Source: Nocardia ignorata NBRC 108230 (lineage in GTDB: Bacteria; Actinomycetota; Actinomycetes; Mycobacteriales; Mycobacteriaceae). Taken from it: DNA of 64,000 nt. Both the position numbers and the translations under genes were made by a program. The stretch lies in contig NZ_BDBI01000016.1 in the NCBI RefSeq assembly GCF_001612905.1, positions 220,075-284,074 on the forward strand, in the 5' to 3' direction. Below the pieces are notes generated by a model, which was given only the letters and a program-made list of their open reading frames with translations, was not told where the DNA came from and searched no databases. Shown piece by piece: positions 16,544-26,280 of the stretch; within the stretch, counting starts at the first letter, position 1, and each line of letters begins with the position of its first letter.

Positions 16544-19500
16544 TCATCCCTGTGCGGACCAGGCCGCGGTGAGGGCGGACAGGGCGTCGGAGTCGAGGCC
16601 GGACGCGCTCATCGGCGCGTGCTCGACCTGCTCGGGCACTTCGGTTTCCGCCTCGCGGGGCGCGGCGTCGACGGCGGCGGCCAGTTCGGTGATGGTCGCG
16701 CACTCGAACACCATCTGCGGGGTCAGCGGCAATCCCTGGGCGGCGGCACGGGCCGACCACTGGATGGAGATGACGCTGTCGCCGCCGAGGGCGAAGAAGT
16801 TGTCGTCGCCGGTGACGTCGTCGATCTCGAGGAGCTCCTCGATCAGGGCGATCAGGGTGCGCTCGGTGTCCGAATCGGCGGCTCCCCCGGCGGCGGCCGT
16901 CGTGGCGACGGGTGCCGGGACGGCGAGCAGCCGGTCCAGGTCGGCCTGCGGCAGCACCCGCAGGTCGGCGATCGGCTGGTCCGGGTTGTCGGCGAAGGCG
17001 CGCAGGGTGGCGGCCAGGGCGTCGGCGATGAGCGCGGCGGTAGCCGGTTCGTACAGGTCGGCGTTGACGACGACGCGCACGTCCATGCCGCCCTCGGCGG
17101 TCACGTTCAGGCTCAGGTTCAGATCGAGGAACGAGACGTCGAAGTCGGCGGGCAGCACGGTGACCGTACTGGCACCGGAGGTCGCGAACGGCAAGGTGGT
17201 CGGCGCCCAGTCGGCCCCACGGAAGTGGATCATGCTCTGGAACAACGGGTTCCGCGACCGCGAACGGCGCGGATTGAGTGCCTCGACGAGGCGCTCGATC
17301 GGCAGTTCCTGGTGCGCGTTGGCATCGAGCACCACGTCACGGGCCCGGATCACGGTGTCGCGCAGGGTGGTCGCGCCCGACAGATCGTTGCGGAGCACGA
17401 CCATGTTCGCGAACAGCCCGATCAGGTTCGTGGTGGCCGGATCGGTGCGTGCCGCGACGGGCGTGCCGAGGGTGATGTCGGTGCCGCCGCCGAGCGTGTG
17501 CAGCAGGGTCGCGACCGCCGCCTCGCACACCATGAATTCGGTTGCGCCACTGCCCTTCGCGAGGGACTCGAGACCGGAGCGGACGCTCGCGGGCAACGAG
17601 AAGGTGACCACCTCGCCGCGCTTGCCGAGCACCGGCGGACGCGGACGGTCGTGGGCCACCGAGATCTCGTCGGGCACCCCGGCCAGCGCGGTGCGCCAGA
17701 AGTCGATCTGGGCTTGCGCGAACTCGCTCGGGGCCGCCTGGTCGAACAACTCGCGCTGCCAGAGGGCGTAGTCGGCGAACTGGATCGGCAGGGGCTCCCA
17801 GGCAGGGGCGCTGTCCTGTTCGCTGCGGGCGCGGTAGGCCGTGGTCAGGTCGTCGAGCAGCACACCGAAGGAGGCGTGGTCGGCGACGATGTGGTGCACC
17901 AGCAACGACAGCACGTGGGTGTTCGCGTCGACTTCGAGGAGTTCGGCGCGCAGCAGCGGCTCACCGTCGAGGGTGAAGGCGTAGCGGGCGGTCTCGGCCA
18001 GCTCGGCCGACACCTGGTCGGCGGTGATCTCCCTGACCGGCAGCGCGACCTCGGTAGCCGGATGGATCACCTGGTAGGGCACACCCTCGTACTCCGGGAA
18101 CGTGCTGCGCAGGGACTCGTGGCGGGCCACGACGTCACCGAGCGCGGCGCGCAACGCGGCGATGTCGAGCGGGCCGTCGAAGCGCATGGCCAGCGGGAGG
18201 TTGCCGACCGAACCCGCACCTTCCATGCGGTACTGGAACCACATCGCCAGCTGCGAGTACGACAGCGGGATGCGCTCGCCGCGCGGTCGTCCGCCGATCG
18301 CGGGCCGGGTGGTCGGTGCCGCAGTGACCGCATCGGCGCTCGCCGCGGGCGCCGGTTCGGCTGCCTCGTCGACATCGGAGTCGACCGCATCCAGGTCCAT
18401 GTCGAACTCGGCGAGGAACCGGGCGACCAGATTCGCGGCGAGCGCGGCGGGAGTCGGGCTGTCGAAGATGACGCGCACGTCGAGTTCGATGCCGAATTCC
18501 GCGCGGACCTGCGCGACCAGGCGGGCGGCGAGCAGCGAGTGTCCGCCGAGTTCGAAGAACGAGTCCTCCGCGCCGACCTCGTCGAGACCGAACAGGGCGC
18601 CGAACAGTGCGCACATCTTGCGTTCGGTGGCCGTGGCGGGCGCGCGGTGGGTCCGCGCGACGGCCGGGGTAGCGGCGGGCAGGGCGCGCTTGTCGAGCTT
18701 GCCGTTGACCGTGAGCGGGACCTCCGGGATCACCGCGAACGCGCTGGGCACCATGAAGTCCGGCAGACCCGCCGCGGCGAAGGCCTGGATCTGCTCGAGG
18801 TCGATGAACCCCTCGGCGGGCACCACATAGGCGGCGAGCATGGCGCCGATGGCCGGGTCCTCGGTCACGACGACCACGCACTGGGCGACCGACGGGTGCG
18901 CGGCGACGGCGGCTTCCACCTCACCGAGTTCGATGCGGAAACCACGCACCTTCACCTGCTCGTCGGCCCGGCCGATGAACTCGAGCTCACCGAAGTTGTT
19001 GCGGCGCACCAGGTCACCGGACCGGTACAACCGTGCGCCGGGGGTGAACGGATCGGCGACGAAACGCTGCGCGCTCAGCGCGGGGCGGTCGAGATAACCG
19101 CGGGCGAGCTGATCGCCGCCGAGGTAGAGCTCACCGACCACACCATCGGGCACCAGCTGCAGCGCCTCGTCGAGGACGTAGGTGTAGACGTTGCGGTTGG
19201 GCACACCGATCGGCACAACGCCGGTGCCCTGCGGCCCGTGCACCGGCATGTACGTCGAGCAGACCACGGCCTCGGTAGGCCCGTAGTGGTTGCGAAGTTC
19301 GGCTTCCAGAGTGTTGGCGAAGCGGTCGGCCACCTCGCCGGGCAGCGCCTCGCCACCCACGGGAACCTGACGCAGCGAACGCCATTCGCTCACCTCGGGC
19401 AGCAGCAGGAAGGTGCTCAGCATCGACGGGACCATGTGCAGCACGGTCACCTGACGCCGCATGATGAGGTCGGCGACGTAGCGGATGTCGCGGAACGGCT

Positions 19501-21682
19501 TGGGTTTCGGCACGATCAGCTGCGCACCGACCGACAGCGTGATGGCGATATCGGCGAGCGAGGCGTCGAAACTCACCGACGACGACTGCATCATCCGGTC
19601 GGCGGGCGTCATGTCCCACTCGGCGCAGAAACACACGATGTGTTCGGCGATCGCATTGTGCGGCACCGGAACACCCTTGGGCTTACCGGTGGAGCCAGAG
19701 GTGTAGATGACGTAGGCGAGGTTGGCCGGGCGCAGCGGGCGCAACCGGTGGTCGTCGGTCGGCGCCGAGCCGGGGAGCCCGGCCGCCGCCTCCTCGGCGG
19801 CGGCCAATTCGGCCGCACCGAGCAGCAATCGGGGCTGCGCGTCCTCGACGAGGTACTCGATGCGGTCTTCCGGGTAGGCCGGATCGATCGGCAGGTACGC
19901 GCCGCCCGCCTTCAGCACGGCGAGCACGGCGACGATGAACTCGACCGAGGTGCCCAGGCGCAGGCCGACGACGTCCTCGGTGCCGATGCCCTGCCCGATC
20001 AGCCAGTGCGCCAGGCGATTCGCGCGGGTGTGCAGCTCGGCGTAGGTGAGTTCGGCGGTGTCGGAGACCAGTGCGAGCGCGTCGGGTGATGCGGCGGCGG
20101 CCGATTCGAACAGGGCTACAAGGGTGGTGGCGGGCTGGTCGACGAGCAGACCGTGGGAGCGGTCGAGCAGTGCGGCGCGCTCGTCGGCGGCGAGCATCTC
20201 GAGGTCGCGCAGCCTGCGGGTCGGCTCGCGCAACGCGCTGTCGAGGAGCACACCGAAATGCCCGAGCAACTGATCGACCAGGGCGTCGGACAGCACATCG
20301 GTCTGGTATTCGGCCTCGACGACGGCGGTGCCGTCGGCGTCGAGCACCACGGCGAAGGCCAGCGGCACCTGCGCGCTCACGGCGCCGAGTTCGAGCAGGG
20401 TGGAGGAGACGCCGTCGAAGGCGAAACCGTCGGCGCTCTTGCGCACGCTGAAGCCGAGACGGACCAGCTGGTCGAGACCGTCGCGACCGGCGACGCGGTC
20501 CGGGTTCGCCTCACGCACCACGCGATCGATACCGACACCGCGGCGCGCGAACGCACCGGTGCAGGTCTCGCGGACGGCGGCGACGAGGGTAGCGAAGTCG
20601 TCACCGGTACCGATGCCCGCGCGCAGCAGCAGGGTGTTGCCGAAGTAGCCGATGAGCTGTTCAGTACCTGCCGGGCGGTCGGTAACCGGGATGGAGACGA
20701 GGAAGTCGTCGGCGGCGGTGTAGCGGTGCACGAGGGCGTCGAAGGCGGCCAGCAGCACCATGAACGGGGTCGCGGCGTGTTCGCGCGCGAATTGTTCGGT
20801 GCGGGTGACGAGGTCGGCCGGGAGCCGGTGGGTGCGGCGCTGCGCCTGTCTGCCCGCGGTGGCCGAGGCCGAGCCGGGCAGTTCTAGCGGTTCGGGCAGG
20901 GGCCGCAGGGCGTCACGCCAGTAGGCGACGTCGTCGGCCGCGGGTTCAGCGGTGGGGGCGATGGCGGCGAACTGCACGGTGTCTGCCTGCGCGTGCGCGC
21001 TGTCGGCTGGCGTGGGGACGCTGTTGGCCCGGCCGGGGATGCCGTCGGATTGTGCGGGCGCGCTGCCGTCCTGCGCGGGCACGGTGCGGTAGGCGGCGTT
21101 GAGCTCGGTGAAGAAGACAGCCCAGGAGTCGTCGTCCCAGCAGATGTGGTGGATGGTGAACAGCACCACGTGCTGGTCGGCGCCGGTGCGGATCAAGGTG
21201 GCGCGCAACGGCAGCTCGGTGCCGAGGGCGAAGGGGCGGCTGAACTCGCGCTGCGCCAGCACCTCCACCCGCAGGTCACGGCCGGATTCGGCGAGGTCGG
21301 TCAGGTCGTGGGTGGTCCACTCGGCGCGGGCGTCGGTGGTGAAGACCTGGAATGGTTCACCCTCGGCGTCCACACCGTAGGTGGTGCGCAGGATGTCGTG
21401 GCGGGCGACGACGGCGTCGAACGCGGTGTGCAGGCGGTCGGCGTCGAGCGGACCGGTGAGGCGGTAGGCCACGCAGATGTTGAGGGCGGTGTCCTGCGGG
21501 TCGCGGGTCTGCAGGAACCACATGCGGCGCTGGCCCGGCGTGAGCGGGCGGTGCTCCCCCGCCGCGATGCGCGGCACGGCGACGGGTGCGGTGGACGCGG
21601 CCATGCCGCGCTCGCGCAGCTTCTGCTGCAGCAGCTGCTTGCGGCGTTCCGCGACGGACAGGGTGGCTTCGGTGTCTGACAT
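16544..21682 (-). CDS. non-ribosomal peptide synthetase, C-A-T-C-T (MbtE-like)
   Basis: A 1,712-residue NRPS. First C domain about residues 45-480 (FTIHHICWDDDSW); A domain about 515-1020 (YVIYTSGSTGKPKG, NHYGPTEA); first T domain about 1030-1100 (FFELGGHSLLAA); second C domain about 1140-1580 (LLVHHIVADHASFG); second T domain about 1605-1675 (FFALGGDSVISI). Both C domains keep HHxxxD and both T domains keep the attachment serine. In the mycobactin scheme this position corresponds to MbtE, which adds the first lysine. The extra C-T pair has no A domain of its own, so it must receive an acyl group from another protein. It follows the PKS by 13 bases and precedes the C-A-T-E NRPS. Confidence 0.9.
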   Translation of the reverse strand: MSDTEATLSVAERRKQLLQQKLRERGMAASTAPVAVPRIAAGEHRPLTPGQRRMWFLQTRDPQDTALNICVAYRLTGPLDADRLHTAFDAVVARHDILRTTYGVDAEGEPFQVFTTDARAEWTTHDLTDLAESGRDLRVEVLAQREFSRPFALGTELPLRATLIRTGADQHVVLFTIHHICWDDDSWAVFFTELNAAYRTVPAQDGSAPAQSDGIPGRANSVPTPADSAHAQADTVQFAAIAPTAEPAADDVAYWRDALRPLPEPLELPGSASATAGRQAQRRTHRLPADLVTRTEQFAREHAATPFMVLLAAFDALVHRYTAADDFLVSIPVTDRPAGTEQLIGYFGNTLLLRAGIGTGDDFATLVAAVRETCTGAFARRGVGIDRVVREANPDRVAGRDGLDQLVRLGFSVRKSADGFAFDGVSSTLLELGAVSAQVPLAFAVVLDADGTAVVEAEYQTDVLSDALVDQLLGHFGVLLDSALREPTRRLRDLEMLAADERAALLDRSHGLLVDQPATTLVALFESAAAASPDALALVSDTAELTYAELHTRANRLAHWLIGQGIGTEDVVGLRLGTSVEFIVAVLAVLKAGGAYLPIDPAYPEDRIEYLVEDAQPRLLLGAAELAAAEEAAAGLPGSAPTDDHRLRPLRPANLAYVIYTSGSTGKPKGVPVPHNAIAEHIVCFCAEWDMTPADRMMQSSSVSFDASLADIAITLSVGAQLIVPKPKPFRDIRYVADLIMRRQVTVLHMVPSMLSTFLLLPEVSEWRSLRQVPVGGEALPGEVADRFANTLEAELRNHYGPTEAVVCSTYMPVHGPQGTGVVPIGVPNRNVYTYVLDEALQLVPDGVVGELYLGGDQLARGYLDRPALSAQRFVADPFTPGARLYRSGDLVRRNNFGELEFIGRADEQVKVRGFRIELGEVEAAVAAHPSVAQCVVVVTEDPAIGAMLAAYVVPAEGFIDLEQIQAFAAAGLPDFMVPSAFAVIPEVPLTVNGKLDKRALPAATPAVARTHRAPATATERKMCALFGALFGLDEVGAEDSFFELGGHSLLAARLVAQVRAEFGIELDVRVIFDSPTPAALAANLVARFLAEFDMDLDAVDSDVDEAAEPAPAASADAVTAAPTTRPAIGGRPRGERIPLSYSQLAMWFQYRMEGAGSVGNLPLAMRFDGPLDIAALRAALGDVVARHESLRSTFPEYEGVPYQVIHPATEVALPVREITADQVSAELAETARYAFTLDGEPLLRAELLEVDANTHVLSLLVHHIVADHASFGVLLDDLTTAYRARSEQDSAPAWEPLPIQFADYALWQRELFDQAAPSEFAQAQIDFWRTALAGVPDEISVAHDRPRPPVLGKRGEVVTFSLPASVRSGLESLAKGSGATEFMVCEAAVATLLHTLGGGTDITLGTPVAARTDPATTNLIGLFANMVVLRNDLSGATTLRDTVIRARDVVLDANAHQELPIERLVEALNPRRSRSRNPLFQSMIHFRGADWAPTTLPFATSGASTVTVLPADFDVSFLDLNLSLNVTAEGGMDVRVVVNADLYEPATAALIADALAATLRAFADNPDQPIADLRVLPQADLDRLLAVPAPVATTAAAGGAADSDTERTLIALIEELLEIDDVTGDDNFFALGGDSVISIQWSARAAAQGLPLTPQMVFECATITELAAAVDAAPREAETEVPEQVEHAPMSASGLDSDALSALTAAWSAQG

Positions 21683-21695
21683 CTTCTTTCGGCCC

Positions 21696-24600
21696 CTAGC
21701 CCTGGTTGGTGTTCTGTGCCATCAGCTGCACGACGTCGTCGAGCGACGCGCCGCCGAGAATCGCCGCGATCGGCAGATCCCGGTTTAGCTCCGCCTTCAC
21801 GCGCTTGCGGAAGTCCAAGGCCTGCAACGAGTCCAGGCCGAGGGCGACCAAGGGCATGGTCGCGTCGATGGATTCGGCGCTGTCGCCTCCGATCACCTTC
21901 AGCAGTTCGGTACGCATGCGCAACTCGAGCGAGGAGTTGTCGGGCCGCGCCGCCGATTCGGCGGATACGGCCGCGGACGACTGCGCGGACGTGAGCGGAA
22001 TCCCTTGGGTGACAATTGAAACCGGCGCGGGCTTCGGCGCGACAGCGGAAACCGGTACAGTCGCGCACTCGAGTCCGGTGAGCACGCTGTCCTGGCCGAA
22101 CGCGCCGAGTACCTCGCGCAGGAAGTCCCAGTCGGCGGCGATGATCATGCCGTCGCGCACCGGCGCGGTGAAACCCGCCCCGATGGCGTCGGCAGGGACC
22201 ATGGGGAGCACACCGGCCTCTTCCACGCGGGCGAACCCGGCGTCGTCGAGCGGGCCCGCCACGCTCCACAGCCCCCACTGCAGGCTGGCCGCGGCGATGC
22301 CACGGGCGCGCAGCCTGCGGGCGGCGACATCGAGCATGCGGTTGGTGACCGCGTACAGGATCTGGCCGCGCCCGCCGATGGTCGCGGCCATCGAGGAGCA
22401 CAGCAGCACACGGCAGTCGGTGGTCAGCGGCACGATGTCGATCAGGGTGTCGAGGCCGTGCAGCTTGGCGCGGGCGGCGGTGTGGACGGCCTCGGCGGTG
22501 ACCTGGTCGAGTTCGGCGTCGACGTAGTTCACGGCAGCGTGGATCACCAGGTCGGCCGGGCGATCGGCGATCTCGGCAGCGAAGGCCTTCGCCGATTCCG
22601 GATCGCTCACATCACAGGACCGCACGACGATCTCAGTGGCACCGAGGCCACGCAGACGCGCCAGTTCCGTTGCCAGCGCGAGGGTTTCACCGCTGCGGCT
22701 GAGCAGGGTGACACGGCCGGTGCCCGTGCGCGCCAGCTGATCGGCGAAGCGCAGGCCGAGCTGACCGGTACCGCCGACGATCACCACATGATCGAGACCC
22801 TCGGCGAGCGAACCGGTTTCGGCGGACTCGTCGACCACCAATCGCTTGACGAAGAGCTTGCCCGCTCGCAGCGCCAGCTCAGCCTCACCGCTGGAATGCA
22901 CCGCACCGACGATCCTGCCCGCCTGCGCGATCGGATCCTCGTTCGCGGCGAGGTCGAGATGGCGAAACACGGTGCCGGGTTGTTCGATCCCGACGCTGCG
23001 GAACCCGGCCGCGACGCCTGCCTGGAACAGACCGGGGATCGGATCGCTCTCGTGCACGGTCTCGCCACCGACGGTCAGCAGCCAGCATTCGCCGCCCGGA
23101 CGTAGCACGGAAAGCGCTGGGGCCCAGTGCCTTTCGGCGAAAAACGAGGTCAGTGCATCGACAGCCGTCGCAGTGTCGTCGGCCGCCGACGGTGGCAGCA
23201 GGACAACGACGGAATCGAACGGCTGCGTACGCACCGAGTCGGGCAGGCCACGCGCGGCATGCTCTTCACCGGGTTCGGCGGAGCTCATCGCACCGGCGGC
23301 GGGTCCTCGATCGTCCGCCTCAGCGCCCGCGCCGACAGCCGGGTTCAGTTCTGACGGACCGAGCACACGAGCCTCGGCACCGTGACGGTCCGCGGCCTTC
23401 ACCAGGGCGGCGGCCAGAGCGGCACACTCACCTGTGTGGTCCACGACGAGCAGGCTGCGCGGGGCGGTCAGGGTGCGGCGCTGGAGTGGGGTCCATTGTT
23501 CGACCAGCCGTTGGGGTTTCGGCGTGGTGACCAGAAGTTCGGGCGGGGTCGCCGACTCGTCGGGGGCGGCCCAGAGGCGCTTCGGGGCGGTGACGGTATG
23601 CGGGAAGTCGCGCAGCGGCAGCGTGACGGTGTCGTCCACGCGCAGCGCGTCCCAGCGGTAGCCGGCGTCGAGCACCGCGACCTGGGCGAGATTGCGGGTG
23701 AACTCCGAGAGGCCCTCGGCGGTGCGCAGCGACGTTCCGAGGACACGGAAGTCGCGCTGCGGCAGGCCGGGACGCGACGGCACGAGGCCGAGGTTCTCCT
23801 GTAGCGCCAGCTGCAGCACGGGGTGTTCGGCGACCTCGATCAGCAGGTCCACGCCATCGCTACCCGCCGCGATCACGGCCTTGTCGAAACGCACCCGGTT
23901 GCGCAGGTTCCAGTACCAGTAGTCCTGGTGATTCAGGTCGGAGCCGATCTTCGCGCCGAGCGTCGCTCCGTAGCAATCGATCTCGGATTCGGTGAAGTGC
24001 GTGCCGCTCATCTCGTCGCCGAGCATGTCCACGAAATCGGCGCGCAGCTCGGCCACGATGGAGGTGTGTGCGGGGTAGGCCACGCGGATCTCGCGAGCGA
24101 ACTGGCCGCGTTCGGTCGCGGTGGCGACCAGATCGACAATCGTCTCGCGGTCACCGGAGATGGCAAGGATGTGCGGCGAGTTCACCACCGACAGCTCGGC
24201 CCAGCCCGAATGCCTGGCCAGCAACGCCTCGCAGGACTCGCGGTCCATACCGAGCACGGCCATCGAGTAGCCGCGCGGGGAGATGCGCTCGACCAGGCGG
24301 GCGCGGTGGGTTACGGCGAGGACCGCGTCGCGCAGGGTCATCACACCCGACACCGCACCGGCGGCGAGCTCGCCCTGGCTGTGCCCGATCGTCGCCTGCG
24401 GCGCCACGCCTGCGGCCCGCCACAGTGCGGCGAGGCCGGTCATGTGGAACATCAGGGCGGGCTGTACTTCCCACACCGTGTCCTCGTACTGCCCCTCGTC
24501 GCCGAGCAGGTAGTGCATCGGCTGGGAGTGGCCGAACCGTTCGTGGTGGATGGCGGCGCACTCGTCGACGACGGTGCGGTAGGCCTGCGATTGCGCGTAG

Positions 24601-24974
24601 AACAGCGCACCCATGCCGGGTCGCTGGCTGCCCTGACCGGGAAAGACGAAACCGATGCGGCGAGAGCTCGCGGGGACGTCACCGAGAACGACAGTGTCGT
24701 GCTCGGCGCCGGTCGCGATCGCATTCAGCGCGGCGCGCAGCTCACTCGACGACTCGGCACCGTTCCCGCGCACAATGGGCCGGGCCACGATCAGCGCCCG
24801 CCGACGGCGCGGCATCCGGGTGCGAAACAGCATGTCGGCCAGCCGTTCCGGTGTCACCGCCGGGTGCGCGTCGACGTAGTCGCGCAGGGCAGCCGCCTCC
24901 GCACGCAGTCCGTCGGCACTGTCGGAGGACAGCAGAACAGGAACGCTGCCGTCGGGCAGACGGTACTCAGCCAT
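21696..24974 (-). CDS. polyketide synthase AT-KR-ACP protein (MbtD-like)
   Basis: A 1,092-residue protein that supplies the missing domains of a split PKS module. A KS-AT linker-like N-terminus is followed by an AT domain (about residues 85-400; FVFPGQGSQ, active site GHSQGELAAG, and YPAH at the position of the YASH/HAFH selectivity motif). A KR domain follows (about 540-900; cofactor loop GGTGQLGLRF, CSSM serine, YAVTN tyrosine/asparagine). A C-terminal ACP ends the protein (about 1010-1085; ALGLDSLQ). It builds, with the ketosynthase encoded upstream, the beta-hydroxy acyl unit between the two lysine-derived parts. ATG 24974 overlaps the ketosynthase stop by 8 bases. Confidence 0.9.
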   Translation of the reverse strand: MAEYRLPDGSVPVLLSSDSADGLRAEAAALRDYVDAHPAVTPERLADMLFRTRMPRRRRALIVARPIVRGNGAESSSELRAALNAIATGAEHDTVVLGDVPASSRRIGFVFPGQGSQRPGMGALFYAQSQAYRTVVDECAAIHHERFGHSQPMHYLLGDEGQYEDTVWEVQPALMFHMTGLAALWRAAGVAPQATIGHSQGELAAGAVSGVMTLRDAVLAVTHRARLVERISPRGYSMAVLGMDRESCEALLARHSGWAELSVVNSPHILAISGDRETIVDLVATATERGQFAREIRVAYPAHTSIVAELRADFVDMLGDEMSGTHFTESEIDCYGATLGAKIGSDLNHQDYWYWNLRNRVRFDKAVIAAGSDGVDLLIEVAEHPVLQLALQENLGLVPSRPGLPQRDFRVLGTSLRTAEGLSEFTRNLAQVAVLDAGYRWDALRVDDTVTLPLRDFPHTVTAPKRLWAAPDESATPPELLVTTPKPQRLVEQWTPLQRRTLTAPRSLLVVDHTGECAALAAALVKAADRHGAEARVLGPSELNPAVGAGAEADDRGPAAGAMSSAEPGEEHAARGLPDSVRTQPFDSVVVLLPPSAADDTATAVDALTSFFAERHWAPALSVLRPGGECWLLTVGGETVHESDPIPGLFQAGVAAGFRSVGIEQPGTVFRHLDLAANEDPIAQAGRIVGAVHSSGEAELALRAGKLFVKRLVVDESAETGSLAEGLDHVVIVGGTGQLGLRFADQLARTGTGRVTLLSRSGETLALATELARLRGLGATEIVVRSCDVSDPESAKAFAAEIADRPADLVIHAAVNYVDAELDQVTAEAVHTAARAKLHGLDTLIDIVPLTTDCRVLLCSSMAATIGGRGQILYAVTNRMLDVAARRLRARGIAAASLQWGLWSVAGPLDDAGFARVEEAGVLPMVPADAIGAGFTAPVRDGMIIAADWDFLREVLGAFGQDSVLTGLECATVPVSAVAPKPAPVSIVTQGIPLTSAQSSAAVSAESAARPDNSSLELRMRTELLKVIGGDSAESIDATMPLVALGLDSLQALDFRKRVKAELNRDLPIAAILGGASLDDVVQLMAQNTNQG

Positions 24975-26280
24975 GATTGGTTTCCTCCAGCACCGGAAGG
25001 CCGACAATGGCGTGCGCGTTGGTTCCCGCGACACCGAACGACGACACCGCGGCGTAGCGCAGCCCGTCGGGGCGCGGCTTCCACTCGGTCGCTTCGGCCG
25101 CCAGACGCAAAGTGGTTGCGCCCCAGTCGATATCGGTGGTCGGCCGATCCGCCCACAGGCTCGGCGCGATGGTGCCGTGCTCGCCGCACAGCAGCACCTT
25201 GATCAGTCCGAGCATGCCCGAGGCCGCCTGCGCGTGACCGGCATTGGACTTCACCGAACCGAGCAGCGGGGCATCGGAGCGATCGGGGGTGCCGTAAGTC
25301 GCGGCGAGCGCGGTCAATTCGAGCGGATCGCCGACGGCGGTTCCGGTGCCGTGGCCCTCGATCAGGCCGATATCGTCGACGCTCACCCCCGCGGCGGCCA
25401 CGGTCGCCTCGATCAGTCGCCGCTGTGCGTCCGCGCTCGGCACGGCGATCGGCGCACCGGCGCCGTTGTGGTTCACCCGGGAACCGAGTAGCTGCCCGTA
25501 GATCCGATGGCCCAGCGCCTTCGCGCGCGATTCTCGTTCCAGCACGATCACGCCCGCGCCCTCACCCCACAGGGTGCCGGTCGGGTCGGCGGCATAGGAA
25601 CGGCAGTGGCCGTCGGTGGCCAGGGCGTTGTTCCTGGAGAACTCGTAGAACGCGCCGGGCGTGCCCATCACGCACACGCCGCCTGCCAGCGCCCAGTCGC
25701 ACTCCCCCGCCCGGATCGCCGACCCGGCCTGATGCACGGCGGTGAGCGACGACGCGCACGCGGTATCCACGCTGATCGACGGGCCGACCAGCCCGAGCCC
25801 GTGCGAGATCCGCCCGGCCACCGCACCGAGCGCGGTGCCGGTGCCCCGGTATCCGCTGTACTCGTTGACACCCGCCGCGCGCGGACCGTATTCGGTGATC
25901 GACACGCCCATGAAGACACCGGCCGGATCACCGTCGAGCGCACCGGGGTTGATGCCCGCGTGCTCGAGCGCGCGCCACGCCACCCGCATGGCCACCCGCT
26001 GCTGCGGGTCCATCGCGACCGCCTCACGCGGGGTGATGCCGAAGAACTGGGCGTCGAATTCCGTCGCGCCGTCCAGGAATCCACCGGCGTCGCGGACGGG
26101 CGCCCAGCCGTCGAGCCTGCCGAGGGCGAACAGTTCGGCCAGCGGCCAGTCACGGTCGCGCGGGAACGGGCCGATCAGCTCCCGGCCGCCGGCGAGCGCG
26201 GACCAGAAGTCCGGCAGGGTTTCGATGCCGCCGGGGGCCTCGACGCCCATCCCGACGATGACGATGGGATCCACGTTCAT
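24967..26280 (-). CDS. stand-alone beta-ketoacyl synthase (MbtC-like)
   Basis: A 437-residue ketosynthase of modular PKS type with all catalytic residues: Cys in DTACASSL, first His in EGHGTGTAVGDP, and second His in KSNAGHAQAASG. Nothing follows the KS domain, so it must work with the AT-KR-ACP protein encoded immediately downstream (8-base overlap). This is the same split as MbtC/MbtD in mycobactin synthesis. The start codon overlaps the thioesterase stop as ATGA. Its role is condensation of the extender unit onto the growing siderophore chain. Confidence 0.92.
   Translation of the reverse strand: MNVDPIVIVGMGVEAPGGIETLPDFWSALAGGRELIGPFPRDRDWPLAELFALGRLDGWAPVRDAGGFLDGATEFDAQFFGITPREAVAMDPQQRVAMRVAWRALEHAGINPGALDGDPAGVFMGVSITEYGPRAAGVNEYSGYRGTGTALGAVAGRISHGLGLVGPSISVDTACASSLTAVHQAGSAIRAGECDWALAGGVCVMGTPGAFYEFSRNNALATDGHCRSYAADPTGTLWGEGAGVIVLERESRAKALGHRIYGQLLGSRVNHNGAGAPIAVPSADAQRRLIEATVAAAGVSVDDIGLIEGHGTGTAVGDPLELTALAATYGTPDRSDAPLLGSVKSNAGHAQAASGMLGLIKVLLCGEHGTIAPSLWADRPTTDIDWGATTLRLAAEATEWKPRPDGLRYAAVSSFGVAGTNAHAIVGLPVLEETNHG

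Noticed and set aside
16619..20089. 1,156-codon open frame on the + strand inside the C-A-T-C-T NRPS
   Set aside because: Antisense shadow of a clear NRPS; composition (Arg, Gly, His, Glu) is typical of such shadows.
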